A stretch of DNA of 64,000 bases from Bog-756 sp963831535 (GTDB lineage: Bacteria > Actinomycetota > Acidimicrobiia > Acidimicrobiales > RAAP-2), in assembly GCA_963831535.1 (NCBI GenBank), contig CAWHQP010000010.1:310001-374000 (forward strand). The letters are read 5' to 3'. The position numbers were made by a program, and so were the translations under genes. The notes beneath the pieces were generated by a model that ran no database searches, was not told the DNA's origin, and saw nothing but the letters and a program-made list of their open reading frames with translations. The stretch's first letter is position 1. Each line of letters starts with the position of its first letter. Shown here piece after piece: positions 52,563 through 62,718 of this stretch.

Positions 52563-53206
52563 CAGCGTTGGCTTCTTCTAGCACTTCCAGTTGGGGCGAG
52601 CTGAGCTTCATCAAGTCCCTTCGTCACGAGCTCTGACAACTGACTGCTTGCCCTCTCCCAATCAACGGCCACAGAGCCAAACATGTCATCGAGTACCAGG
52701 CCCGTTGACATCGAGACGAAGATGGTCAACATGGTCGATAGCCCGATTGGGAACTCATCCCACCCAAAGCGTTCTGGCAATTGCGCGAGCTGTGATTCGC
52801 TCAGCTTCCGATAGACGCGGGCACGATAGACCTCCTGTCCAGCTGCCTCACCTGAAAACAGTGCCACGCCCAGGAGGGGAAGGATCATCGCCATCCAGGC
52901 ACTTTCGATACGAAAGATATTTTCGAATGTCTCGACACGTTCCAGAGGATCGCTGGCGTCAAAGGTACTGACGATCTCTTCGACCATCGCATCTATACCT
53001 TCGCTCAGCGGTTCGAGTATCGCAACGTTAAATAGGTGCTCTTTGGAGTCAAAATGCTGGTAGAGGACCGCCTCATTTATTCCAGCTCCACTGGCGATAT
53101 CGCGTGTCCTAGCCCCACCATACCCTGAGGCAAGAAATACCTCCCTGGCCGAGTCGATGATTAGTTCCCGCCGCTTCTCTGCGGGCATCCTCACTCGTTT
53201 AGCCAT
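52562..53206 (-). CDS. TetR-family regulator 2
   Basis: 214 residues. HTH at 10-55 (KRRELIIDSAREVFLASGYG, SGAGINEAVLYQHFDSKEHL). The ligand domain is similar in layout to regulator 1 (MILPLLGVALFSGEAAGQ against ISPLLGVALFSDRAAGK), suggesting the two are paralogues. Overlaps the split-barrel gene by one base. Confidence 0.85.
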   Translation of the reverse strand: MAKRVRMPAEKRRELIIDSAREVFLASGYGGARTRDIASGAGINEAVLYQHFDSKEHLFNVAILEPLSEGIDAMVEEIVSTFDASDPLERVETFENIFRIESAWMAMILPLLGVALFSGEAAGQEVYRARVYRKLSESQLAQLPERFGWDEFPIGLSTMLTIFVSMSTGLVLDDMFGSVAVDWERASSQLSELVTKGLDEAQLAPTGSARRSQR

Positions 53207-53309
53207 GGATCATCACCCATGCGATCACGGCGTCTTGGCGATGGATAACGGACTGGTAGGACAATGCGAGCTTGTCATCAACTGGCCAGTGGCTATTCAT
53301 ACCCCGAAC

Positions 53310-54086
53310 CTACCTGCCCTTGAAGTCCGCGGGGCGTTTCTCCACAAACGCAGCCACGCCCTCTCGGACATCGTCGGTGAACCCAAGTTTGGACATCTCG
53401 AGAGCCTCAAGAGAAAGGCCACCGAGCATGGACAGGTCTTCACTCTCAATGATGATCCGCTTGATCGCAGCAAGAGTCAGTGGCGCCAGTTTTAGGAATT
53501 CGGAGGCAAGGTCGCTGACACAGCGTTGCACGGAGTCAGGATGGCAGGACTGAGTGATCAGGCCAAGTTGTGCTGCCTCCTCGGCGTGGATCCTGCGGCC
53601 GCGCAATATCAGGTCTAGGGTGCGCGCTCTGCCCAGGAGCCTAAGCATGCGCTGAGTCCCCCCGCCTGCGGGGAGGAGGCCGTGCTTCACTTCGGGGAGG
53701 CCGATCCAAATCGGCCCTTCGGCCATCACGCGATAATCACAAGCTAGGGCGAGTTCGCAACCGCCCCCGAGCGCGTGACCTTCGATCTGCGCGATTGTCG
53801 GAAAGGGCACCTTCTCCCATCGGTCGAGAAATTCCCGAAAGGAGGCGTTGGTGAGCGCAACCCGATCCATGCGCTGGGACATGTCCTTGAGGTCGGCCCC
53901 TGCCATGAAGAATCCCGGTACATCACTTCGAACAATCGCGACTCTTACTGACCCCTCACCGGAGACGAAGGTGCAAGCCTCACTGAGCTCGTGCATAACT
54001 GCTGTGGACATCGCATTGGCGGGTGGTCGATCGAGAACGATGGTTGCGATTCCGGCGTCCACCGATACCCGAAGGTTCTCGCTCAC
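53310..54086 (-). CDS. Enoyl-CoA hydratase
   Basis: 258 residues of the crotonase fold with both oxyanion segments: GFFMAGADLKDMSQR and IEGHALGGGCELALACDYRV. GLPEVKHGLLPAGGGTQRML carries the second catalytic Glu. It hydrates 2-enoyl-CoA in beta-oxidation. It overlaps the acyl-CoA ligase stop by 4 bases, so ligase and hydratase are co-translated. Confidence 0.9.
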   Translation of the reverse strand: MSENLRVSVDAGIATIVLDRPPANAMSTAVMHELSEACTFVSGEGSVRVAIVRSDVPGFFMAGADLKDMSQRMDRVALTNASFREFLDRWEKVPFPTIAQIEGHALGGGCELALACDYRVMAEGPIWIGLPEVKHGLLPAGGGTQRMLRLLGRARTLDLILRGRRIHAEEAAQLGLITQSCHPDSVQRCVSDLASEFLKLAPLTLAAIKRIIIESEDLSMLGGLSLEALEMSKLGFTDDVREGVAAFVEKRPADFKGR

Positions 54087-55683
54087 AGACTTTCCTTCTG
54101 CCTTACCGACTGGTTGGAGTTGGCTAGGCCTGCCTTGGTTACCCTGAAACCATGTGCATCACGGTCCCAGGTCGAGGTGGAGTTTCCCGAGGCACGCAGA
54201 ACGTGCTTTTGGACTCTCATCGTCTGAGTCTTCGGCAACCCATCGATTAATTCGAAGTATCTGGGCACCATGAAGTGAGGCATCCGCTCGACCAGGTAGT
54301 TGAGTAGGGGTTCGAACTCAACGGCCTCGCCCGACCTTGGAACGATCCATACCTTCACCTCTTCATCACCACCGAACTCAGATGACACGGCAACGCAAGC
54401 AGTCTCAGCGACAGCCGGGAATGAATTGACCTCTCGTTCAACCTCGAGGGTGGAGATATTCTCTCCTCGCCGGCGAATGGCATCCTTAAGCCGATCAACG
54501 ATGAAGTAGCAACCCTCCGCGTCCCGTCGGAAAATGTCCCCGGTATGGAACCAGCCATTGCGCCAGACCTTGGCCGTTGCAGAGTCGTCATTGCAGTAAC
54601 CAGCGCTGATGGACCACGGCAGTTCGTTGCGAATCACTAGCTCACCGTTTTGACCGATCGGCACCTCAACGTCATGCTCGTCGACGATCTTGAGCTCATA
54701 ACCGGGCCGTGCACGTCCGACTGAGCCCACCGGTACGGGCGGCTCTCCGGGCAATCGGTAGATGCAGCCAGGGACTTCGGTCATCCCGAAGGCAACGATT
54801 ACATCTTCGATGCCGAACCTATCGATGAACAAGTCGATATCACTCGGGGGCGGGGCACCGATCATGATTCGGATCTGGTGCTTCCTCTCATGCTCGTCTG
54901 GGGGCTGAGCAACGAGGGAATTCGGCCATTGACCCGAGCAGCCAAGAGACGGTCGCTCCTGTCTCACATGCGACCCGCCAGTAGTCCGACATGTTGGGGG
55001 TAGCCCGAATTGCGAGTTCGCGTCATCGTTGACAGGCAGCAAAGGGTTACTGCCTGAGCCGCTTGATGACACAGCGGTAGATCGATGAGAAAAGTATCCG
55101 ACGGGCCTAGTCCGGCATCCACCGTTAGAAATGATCCGGCCATATACGACTGGTGATAGGTCGTCAGCGAGCCCTTGGTCAGTCCCGTCGTACCCGAGGT
55201 GGTCACGATGGCGTGAAGGTCCCAGGGCTCGAGCTCGTCGTCGAGCAGAGGCGGATCGGCTGATGTTGCCTCGGTGAGCTCATCGCAGCGCAAGAGTTTT
55301 AGATCAGGAGCAACGCTCTGAACCCTGTCCGCCAGTTCTTCGTTCGTCACTACCAGCGCCGCTGGGCCGAGGGTCAGAACATGTCTCAGCATCTCGCCGC
55401 GATAGGCCGTGTTGACAGGCAGGAAGACAGCACCGAGGCAGGCTACGCCCCACCATGCCCTCAGGAAATCGACTCCGTTAGGAAGGAATACAGCGACCGT
55501 GTCGCCCTTTTCAATACCGCTGGACCTGAGGACGTTTGCCGCGGCATACGCTTCTTGCAATCCGTGAGATCTCGTCCAGGCTGTGCCGTCTTCGAATTCG
55601 ACGAAAACTTCGTCTGGATTCTGAGCTGCGTTCCGCTCCAAGAGCGACCGCACCACGACATCTGACGCAGGTAGTACACGCAT
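54083..55683 (-). CDS. AMP-dependent acyl-CoA synthetase (two frameshifts)
   Basis: About 533 residues once corrected. The N-terminal frame (55683 to about 55035) carries the ATP-binding P-loop TTSGTTGLTKGSLTTYHQSY. A short middle frame (about 55035-54925) reads ELAIRATPNMSDYWRVACET and GATVSWLLGSMAEF. The C-terminal frame (to 54083) has FGMTEVPGCIYRLP, GWFHTGDIFRRDAEG, VDRLKDAIRRRGENIS and the C-terminal Lys region LPKTQTMRVQKHVL. Motifs are those of fatty-acyl or aryl-CoA ligases. One-base shifts near 55035 and 54925 restore a continuous protein. Activates an acid with ATP and CoA. Confidence 0.82.
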
Positions 55684-55776
55684 GTTCGTAGGTTCCCCCT
55701 AGTTGGACATCGTAAGGACAAGTAAATTACGTGGTCTGCATTGCGAATTTCGTGTGCCCGTTGTGCTTTCTATGAA

Positions 55777-57003
55777 TCAGAATGGCAGGTCCCCGGTAGC
55801 TGCCTTCGTGGTCCCATCGCTGCCGAAGGCGGCGATGGCAGCCTTGGCGATCGTCATCTTGTGGATCTCGTCAGGGCCGTCGGCGAAGCGACTCCAGCGA
55901 GCTGATCGAAGCATGCCGGCCAATGGGAGGTCGGTCGAATAGCCGAGGGCACCATGCACCTGAAGTGAACGGTCGACAATGCGCCACAGGGTGTTGGCGA
56001 CGTGGTACTTGGCCATCGATACCTCATTCTTGAATGGCAAGCCCTGTTCGATTCGATATGCGGCGTGAAGCACCATCAGCTTGGACTGATACAGCTCAAG
56101 CACTGAGTCCGCAATCATCCACTGGATACCTTGCTTCTCCGAGAGCATCGATCCAAACGCATAGCGATTGGTCGATCGCTCGACCATCATGTCCAAGGCC
56201 GTCTCGGCCTCGGAGATCCAGTGCATGCAGTGAGCGAGTCGCGCCGGCCCCAATCGGGCTTGGCCCAGCAGATGACCTTGTCCTCGCCCTCCGAGCATCG
56301 CCTCGCGAGGGACATGCACGTCGGTCAGTTTCACTTCGTTGTGATGACGGCCTCCCGTGAGCGTTTCAATATCTCGAACGATCTCCCAACCCGGAGTTGC
56401 CGTGTCGATAATGAATGCTGAGTTGCCGGCCTGAGGGATCTCAGGCTGGTCCTCTGTCCGAGCGATGACAATCGCGAAGTTCGCGGATCGAGCACCCGTG
56501 ATGAACCACTTGTGCCCGTTGACCACCCATCCGTCTGAAGTTTCGAGTGCCCTTGTCTGGATGAGCGTAGGGTCAGAGCCAGCCACCTCCGGCTCAGTCA
56601 TTGCGAAGCACGAACGGACCGATCCGGCGCACAGCGGTTGCAGGTACTTCTGCTTCTGTTCTTCAGTTCCCCAATGAAGCAGGGTCTGCATGTTTCCCTC
56701 GTCAGGGGCTTGTGCGTTCAATACCAAGGGGCCGATCCTCGTTTTTGCGGCCTCGGAGGAGACCGTGGCTTGAGCGGTTGCTCCGAGGCCCATTCCGCCC
56801 CACTCCGTGGGCATGTGGGGAAGCCAAAGGCCTTCGCTCTGAGCCCGATCGCGCAACTTCACAACGGCTCGGCGCCAGTCCTTCCGTTCGCCGCCGGCTG
56901 CTTCAACCTCACGTTCCGCGGGCCGTACTTCGTCGTCCATGAACGTACGGACGCGGAATCGCAGTTCTTCTATGTCCGGTCCAAATCGGAAGTCGATGGC
57001 CAT
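55777..57003 (-). CDS. Acyl-CoA dehydrogenase (FadE-type)
   Basis: 408 residues from ATG 57003; the frame continues upstream to 57378 but conserved sequence begins MAIDFRFGPDIEELRFRVRT. FAD motifs CFAMTEPEVAGSDPTLIQTR and NGHKWFITGARSANFAIVI are clear. C-terminus: QVHGALGYSTDLPLAGMLRS and catalytic-loop ADGPDEIHKMTIAK with the Glu. Divergent from the liv permease, with the shared motif in between. Confidence 0.9.
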   Translation of the reverse strand: MAIDFRFGPDIEELRFRVRTFMDDEVRPAEREVEAAGGERKDWRRAVVKLRDRAQSEGLWLPHMPTEWGGMGLGATAQATVSSEAAKTRIGPLVLNAQAPDEGNMQTLLHWGTEEQKQKYLQPLCAGSVRSCFAMTEPEVAGSDPTLIQTRALETSDGWVVNGHKWFITGARSANFAIVIARTEDQPEIPQAGNSAFIIDTATPGWEIVRDIETLTGGRHHNEVKLTDVHVPREAMLGGRGQGHLLGQARLGPARLAHCMHWISEAETALDMMVERSTNRYAFGSMLSEKQGIQWMIADSVLELYQSKLMVLHAAYRIEQGLPFKNEVSMAKYHVANTLWRIVDRSLQVHGALGYSTDLPLAGMLRSARWSRFADGPDEIHKMTIAKAAIAAFGSDGTTKAATGDLPF

Positions 57004-57395
57004 TGCTTTACTGTATCGAAGTAAACCCTTGCTATCAACAGCCGGCAGCGACCTCCGAGGTGGTGGCCCACCAATGCTGAGGACCGCTTGAACCGAGCCC
57101 GCCCCCGCGGCGAAGGGTCCGCCGAGTGACCACGACGTTCCAAGTAGGGGGCCTATCATCCAGTTCAGACGGTTCTCAGCCCAGATTCGACTCGATCCAA
57201 TGGTCTCCGAGCCTGGACATCTGAGCGGTCGGATGACCCGGATGTACCCGTTGAGCCTGAACACGGCTGACGCAACGACGGAGGGTGCTGTAATGGCAAC
57301 TCCCCACGGACCCGCCTGCCTGACCTTACCGTTGCCAAACGCATGAAGTGAGCACATACTATGCTCAGGATTTATCACCAGATTTGGGGGAGTCG
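57004..57395. promoter_or_regulatory. Divergent promoter region of FadE and liv permease
   Basis: 392 bp without a convincing gene. It includes the motif at 57349, part of a TGAGCA-N7-TGCTCA palindrome (57349-57367), 29 bases before the LivH start. Confidence 0.5.
57349..57367. promoter_or_regulatory. Shared motif extended to a palindrome before liv permease
   Basis: TGAGCACATACTATGCTCA: an inverted repeat TGAGCA/TGCTCA with a 7-base spacer. The best-formed copy of the motif also seen at 39571, 45714 and 51258. Confidence 0.7.
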
Positions 57396-59391
57396 ATGCA
57401 TCTCAACATCCAATTGGCGCTTGGTGGGCTGGGGGCGGGAGCGGCGCTTTCTCTGATGGCGCTCGGACTCATCGTGACCTTCAAAGGCTCCGGAGTCGTC
57501 AATTTCGCGGCACGGCGCAGTCGCCACCGCAGCCGTGTACATATACATCGGGCTTTACGATCATGGATGGCCGCTACTTCTCGCCATGGTCGCCGGGTTA
57601 ATTTCGGCGATCAGTATCATCGGGGTGTTTGAGATTCTCGTGATGCGCCACCTCACGCATGCGCCGGCTCTGGCCAAGGTGGTCGCCACGATCGGATTGA
57701 TGCTGGCGATTCAAGGGGCCGTATCTGCGATTACCGGAAACTCGGTGCCGTCTCCACCCCAATTTCTTTCGCCATCACCAGTGAAACTTCCCTTTGGGCA
57801 CCCGGCCTTCCTGGTGGGTAGCGATCAACTGTGGATCTTTGCCATCGCCACCGTTGCGACAGCCATACTCTGGGCAATGTACCGGTGGACACGGTTTGGC
57901 CTCGTTACACGGGCACTGGCGGATAACGAAGAAGCGGTCACTCTGCTCGGTCGATCAGTTCAGCGCACCGCTTTGGTCAACTGGTGTTTTGGGGGACTCT
58001 TGGCTGGAGCCTCTGGCATTCTGCTCTCGGTCCTCGTCCCCATCACACCTACATTTTTTACCCTCTCACTGATTACATCGCTCGCCGCCGCTCTTGTTGG
58101 AGGAATGGTCTCGTTCTGGATTACCTACGCTGCCGCAATCATTATCGGGCTTGCTCAACCAACTTTGGTTCTGTACACACCACAGCTCCAGAGCGCAACG
58201 CATCTCAGCGACTGGTCAGAGGCCCTTCCATTTGTCGTAATCGTGATCGCCGTGGTCGTACGAGGAAAATCAATTCCGTTGAGGGACATGGTGAGTGGAA
58301 GTCATCTGCCACGGGTGACGATCCCCAACCACCCCATTCGATCTCTCATCGCAGTCCTTGTTCTGGGCGGGCTCTGGTTCGGGTTGATGCCGGTGGTGTG
58401 GATCGGGCCCATGACCACAACGCTAATTGGCACCCTGGTCTGCCTCTCACTCGTGGTCATAGTCGGATATGTAGGACAGATTTCGCTCGGTCAGATGGCC
58501 TTCGCGGGGTTTAGTGCATTTATGACGGCTGTATTTGCATCGAACGAGCACATTGGTTTTCCACTCAGCATCATCCTGGGCGCGCTCTGCGCGGTGCCCA
58601 TCGGAGTACTGATTGGTCTGCCCACGCTCAGAGTAAGGGGAATGGAATTGGCGGTGATCACACTCGCCGCTGGGTCCGCGTTCTACGACATGGTGTTGAA
58701 CAACAACAACTTCATCGGAGATGTTGGGAAGAGTCTCGCCCCTGCATCTCTTGGTCCCATAAAACTAAGTGGCCTGACAAACCAACGCAGTTTTGGAATC
58801 ATGGTGCTTTTGGTGGTCGTAGGAGCATCTGCTGGAGTTGTCTGGGTGCGGCGCAGCACCGTCGGTCAGAGCTTCCTCGCAGTTAGAGTGAACGAGCGCG
58901 GGGCAGCCGCCTCAGGCGTGTCCGTATCGAGGACGAAGCTACTTGCCTTCGGATTCTCCTCGCTGCTCGCTGGCCTTGCCGGCTCACTGACCGCTTATCA
59001 ATCACTCCTTGTCACCTCCGATCCGTTCGGCTACACGAGCTCAGTTCTGTTCGCAGGACTTGCCTATCTGGGCGGGATCGGCTCACTGGCAGGGGCCTTC
59101 ATCGGAGGCCTCCTGGCCAATGGCGGCGTTGTGGGACATCTGCTGAATTCACTGTGGAACTCGGGCTGGGAGCAGGTGATATCAGGTGTGGGGATCCTCA
59201 TCACGGTGGCCCAGTATCCCGAGGGTCTCGCTGGCCTTCCCAACGAGATGCGTAAGCGACTAGCTCGTCATCGGCAGGTCCCCCAGAAGGAGACTGGAGC
59301 CACGGCAACCCCGCCCCGTATTTCTCTTGGAGCAGCCGTTGGCGAAGGAGTCTCCGTCGAAGCGACCGCCGCCAAGGGAACGGTCGCATGA
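57396..59391 (+). CDS. Fused LivH-LivM branched-chain-type ABC permease (one frameshift)
   Basis: About 665 residues. The LivH half starts at ATG 57396 with GGGGGAG upstream (ALGGLGAGAALSLMALGLIV, GSGVVNFA). A one-base shift at about 57508 (an extra G) leads into HGAVATAAVYIYIGLYDHGW; this half ends near residue 285. The LivM half carries GYVGQISLGQMAFAGFSAFM, LRVRGMELAVITLAAG and the EAA-like loop VNERGAAASGVSVSRTKLLA. Both permeases in one chain is a known actinobacterial arrangement. ATPases LivG and LivF are at 42.8-44.3 kb. No binding protein is seen. Confidence 0.85.
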
Positions 59392-59428
59392 GAGCCATGA
59401 CAGCGGGCGACGCCAAAAGGGGTGCGCC

Positions 59429-60178
59429 TTGCAGCCCGTCCTAGATCTCTCTGGAGAGGTGGCCGTCGTAACCGGTGGAGCCGGGGGTATCGGGGCGGCT
59501 ACCTGTCAAATGCTCTGTGATGCAGGTGCGCAGGTAGCGGTTGCCGACCTCGATGCCACGGGGGCGGCGGTGGTCGCGAGAGAATGCGGTCCAGCAGCGC
59601 TACCGGTCGCAATCGACGTCACGAAGGTGTCATCGATTGCGTCAGGACTCAGCGAGATCGTCGGCCAACTAGGGAGACCGTCCATTCTCGTGAACAACGC
59701 ATTTACGAACACGGTCGGCGAGTTCCTCCAGGTTTCCAGCGAGGACAACCGACTGACTCTGCAGGTCATTCTGGAAGGCACCATGTATATGTCGAGGGCG
59801 GTTCTCGAAGGAATGCTCACCGAAGGAAGGGGGTCGATTGTCTCGATCGTTTCGGACGCAGGGCTCATCGGCGAGCCCAATATGGTTGCCTACTCGGCCG
59901 CCAAAGCCGGAGTCGTCGGATTTACCCGAGCCCTTGCCAAAGAATTGGGTCCAAGAGGCATTCGAGTGAACGGCGTCTCTCCGGGAGGAACGCGAACCGT
60001 CGGAAGCATCCAGGCGATGGCACTCCAAGAGATAGACGAAGTCAAGCTTGCCCGCCGCTATCCTCTTCGCCGACTCGGCGAGCCTGAGGATATTGCTGGC
60101 ACTGTTGTTTGGCTTGTATCTCCTCTGGCATCCTGGATCACCGGTCAGATCATTAGTGTCAATGGTGGCTATGCCTGA
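59429..60178 (+). CDS. Short-chain dehydrogenase/reductase
   Basis: 249 residues from a TTG with AAAAGGGG six bases upstream. Cofactor loop VAVVTGGAGGIGAATCQML with Asp in VAVADLDATG suggests NAD preference. NNAFTNTVGEF, active-site SIVSDAGLIGEPNMVAYSAA and the following K (YxxxK), and C-terminal VNGVSPGGTRT and VNGGYA are typical. It likely oxidises a 3-hydroxyacyl-CoA or a ring alcohol. It lies 37 bases after the liv permease on the same strand. Confidence 0.87.
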   Translation: MQPVLDLSGEVAVVTGGAGGIGAATCQMLCDAGAQVAVADLDATGAAVVARECGPAALPVAIDVTKVSSIASGLSEIVGQLGRPSILVNNAFTNTVGEFLQVSSEDNRLTLQVILEGTMYMSRAVLEGMLTEGRGSIVSIVSDAGLIGEPNMVAYSAAKAGVVGFTRALAKELGPRGIRVNGVSPGGTRTVGSIQAMALQEIDEVKLARRYPLRRLGEPEDIAGTVVWLVSPLASWITGQIISVNGGYA

Positions 60179-60246
60179 CGACCAATGATCCGGCAGGCGG
60201 GAAGGTTACCCCCAGGAACCAGGGCGGACCGTTCACACTGTCAGAA

Positions 60247-61470
60247 TCATCGGGGCAGGCCGAGGCCGCGCTCGGCAACGATATTGCGCTGAATTTCGCT
60301 GGTACCTGCGTAGATTGTTCCTGCCCGGGCATTGAGAAAGGTCCCGACCCAAGACGCAGAGTCCAAGGGGGCATCGACGTCATCGCCCATCGCATACCTG
60401 ATGGGCCAGCGCCCTCGAACAACCATGCCGTCGGCACCCAGCACATCCATTGCCAGGTCGGTTACATATTGATGGTACGTACTCCACGCCAGCTTGAGCG
60501 CGTTCTCCAGTACGCCCGTTCCAGGGCCCTCTGAAATCTCATTCAACGACTTCATCCCTAGCCAGCGGAGGACCTCCACCTGGCTGTAGCAACGCGCGAT
60601 CCTCTGGCGGACAAGGGGGTCTTGTGTAAGACCTCGCAACCTTGTCAACTGGATGAGCCTTTCAAGCTCCGCTTTGAACTGCACCCAGGAAGTGGCGGCG
60701 GCGAACCCACGTTCAGCACTCAAGAGTGACATGGCGACTCGCCATCCATCGTCAACTTCTCCGACAATGTTCGTGGCGGCGGTTCGAGCACTTGAAAACA
60801 GCACCTCGTTAAACTCCTGGCTGCCCGACATCATTCGTATTGGCCGCACCTCGATGGCATCCTGATCCATCGGAACGAGCAGGAACGTGATGCCCCGGTG
60901 TCCGCTCCCAGAGGGGCCTGTCCTTGCCAGCAGGAAGATCGAATTGGCCTCCATCGCCAGCGAGGTCCAGACTTTCTGGCCATCAATGACCCACTCGGGG
61001 CCCACCAGCTGCGCTCTGCACCTCAAGCTGGCAAGGTCAGAGCCGGCATTTGGCTCGCTGAAGCCTTGGCACCAGATGTCTTCTCCGGACAGGATCCTAG
61101 GGAGCAACGTCGAACGCTGGACTGCGGTTCCATGAACAAGCAGAACGTTGCCGAGCATACCGATACCGATATCGTCGGCTGGAGCCCGACCGGGTACGCC
61201 GATGCTGGCCAGAGACTGAAGCCAGTCAGCCGTCTGCCAAGGACTGAATCCTGCACCGCCAAACTCCGGAGGCCAATTTGGGGCGAGCAATGAATGCGCC
61301 GCCAGAACTGTCCTCCAGTTCTTAACAAAGTTGTGGTACTCGTCACCACTCAGCCTTCCGAGACCTGGAAAGCCACTGGGGACATTGTCCATGAGGAACT
61401 GTCGTACCCAGTTCTGAAACTCATCGCGCCCCGACGGTACGGTTGGAGTTGTCACCGTGCCAGCTTGCAC
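60247..61470 (-). CDS. Acyl-CoA dehydrogenase
   Basis: 407 residues. FAD motif CQGFSEPNAGSDLASLRCRA and GQKVWTSLAMEANSIFLLAR, C-terminal AGTSEIQRNIVAERGLGLPR with catalytic Glu. Similar in layout to the dehydrogenase at 62719. It overlaps the Acyl-CoA_dh_2-type gene upstream by a single base. Part of the minus-strand group that runs off the window. Confidence 0.9.
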   Translation of the reverse strand: MQAGTVTTPTVPSGRDEFQNWVRQFLMDNVPSGFPGLGRLSGDEYHNFVKNWRTVLAAHSLLAPNWPPEFGGAGFSPWQTADWLQSLASIGVPGRAPADDIGIGMLGNVLLVHGTAVQRSTLLPRILSGEDIWCQGFSEPNAGSDLASLRCRAQLVGPEWVIDGQKVWTSLAMEANSIFLLARTGPSGSGHRGITFLLVPMDQDAIEVRPIRMMSGSQEFNEVLFSSARTAATNIVGEVDDGWRVAMSLLSAERGFAAATSWVQFKAELERLIQLTRLRGLTQDPLVRQRIARCYSQVEVLRWLGMKSLNEISEGPGTGVLENALKLAWSTYHQYVTDLAMDVLGADGMVVRGRWPIRYAMGDDVDAPLDSASWVGTFLNARAGTIYAGTSEIQRNIVAERGLGLPR

Positions 61471-62645
61471 TAGATGAATTGCCCCTCTTCCGCTGTGCCT
61501 AACAATGAAGCGGCAATGTCGATCATGCTGTTGTGGTCAGTGAAGACGTGGGCGCCACTGGCAGTGAGATCCCGGAAACACTGCTGTACGACGTTGCCAT
61601 TTCTTAGACCACTACTTCCAGAGAACTGGAAGGCGAAGTCGGCAACCTCAATACTGGTGCGCGAAGCGTGAGTCGTGGCCAATCTAGCTCGAGCCCGGTG
61701 ACGAGGCTCGATATGATCTTCGACGGCCGCGCTCTCAAGTGCTTGCAGGCACTCGATGACAAATGCCCGCGCTGCACCAAGCTTCGCTTCTGCGTCGGCA
61801 TACGAGGCTTGGAACAGTGGGTCTTCAGCAAGAGTCTTACGGCCTGCCCGACGCTTACTTTGCGCAATGGTCGCCACCTCGTCGAGCGCTCGCCGTGCGA
61901 CTCCGATCGAGAAGGCTGAATGATCGATACAGGTGAGTCCATTGACCCCTATGCGATACACACCGCCACCACGAAGTGGGCCCCCGGTGAACAAAGGCCA
62001 GGTAAATCCCTCCCTAACAAACTGTTCCGGGATCCGATAATCGATGCTTCCGGTCGCCTGAAGCCCGATAACATCCCAGTTATCGAGCAACTCGGCCTTC
62101 TCAGTTGGCACTGCGCAGCAGATGATGTTGGGGAGTCCTGATTCGAGTCGAACGGGCTTGCCGGTGTCGTCCACCTCGCGGGTCCCGCCCAACGTCCAAC
62201 CTGCGTGGGCGATCCCACTACCGAACCCGTAACTGCCGCTGATGGTGTACCCACCAGGAGCAGCGGTTGCTGTGCCCCTTGGGGCACCTGCCTGTCCGGC
62301 GCCCAACGCGCGAGGGTCTTCGAAAATCTCGGCCACGGCAGCGTCATCGAGAAACGCGCCCATCATTGCTGCACTCGCGGAACCAGCCATGAATGTCCAT
62401 CCCGCTGAGCCGTCAGCGTAAGAAATCTCTTCGATGACCTCAAAGGCCGTCGTACAATCCACCTCTCCACCGCCGAGCGAGGATGGGACCTGCATGTAGT
62501 ACAGACCTGAGTCATGGAATTCGGCGATCACGGCATCAACGACGTTCCCTCGGGCCAGTCCGTCAGCGACTCTGCCCTCGATTAATGGGCGCAGACTTTG
62601 AGCCGCTTTCCTATAGTCAATTGCCTGTTCTACTGTCAGTCCCAT
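61470..62645 (-). CDS. Acyl-CoA dehydrogenase-like flavin monooxygenase (Acyl-CoA_dh_2 type)
   Basis: 391 residues. Lacks the usual EP-x-(A/G)GSD loop; instead SYGFGSGIAHAGWTLGGT, WDVIGLQATGSIDYRIP and the Acyl-CoA_dh_2 C-terminal region (HASRTSIEVADFAFQFSGSS) mark the group of flavin-dependent monooxygenases/dehydrogenases such as HsaA-like proteins. A separate flavin reductase is usual for these and is not seen here. It probably hydroxylates or dehydrogenates a cyclic substrate. Confidence 0.8.
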   Translation of the reverse strand: MGLTVEQAIDYRKAAQSLRPLIEGRVADGLARGNVVDAVIAEFHDSGLYYMQVPSSLGGGEVDCTTAFEVIEEISYADGSAGWTFMAGSASAAMMGAFLDDAAVAEIFEDPRALGAGQAGAPRGTATAAPGGYTISGSYGFGSGIAHAGWTLGGTREVDDTGKPVRLESGLPNIICCAVPTEKAELLDNWDVIGLQATGSIDYRIPEQFVREGFTWPLFTGGPLRGGGVYRIGVNGLTCIDHSAFSIGVARRALDEVATIAQSKRRAGRKTLAEDPLFQASYADAEAKLGAARAFVIECLQALESAAVEDHIEPRHRARARLATTHASRTSIEVADFAFQFSGSSGLRNGNVVQQCFRDLTASGAHVFTDHNSMIDIAASLLGTAEEGQFI

Positions 62646-62718
62646 TGAGAATGCCTCGTTTCTTTCGGAATACTGATCGACCGTGGTTTGCGGTTCATGC
62701 GTTCCGTACTCTGCTCAT

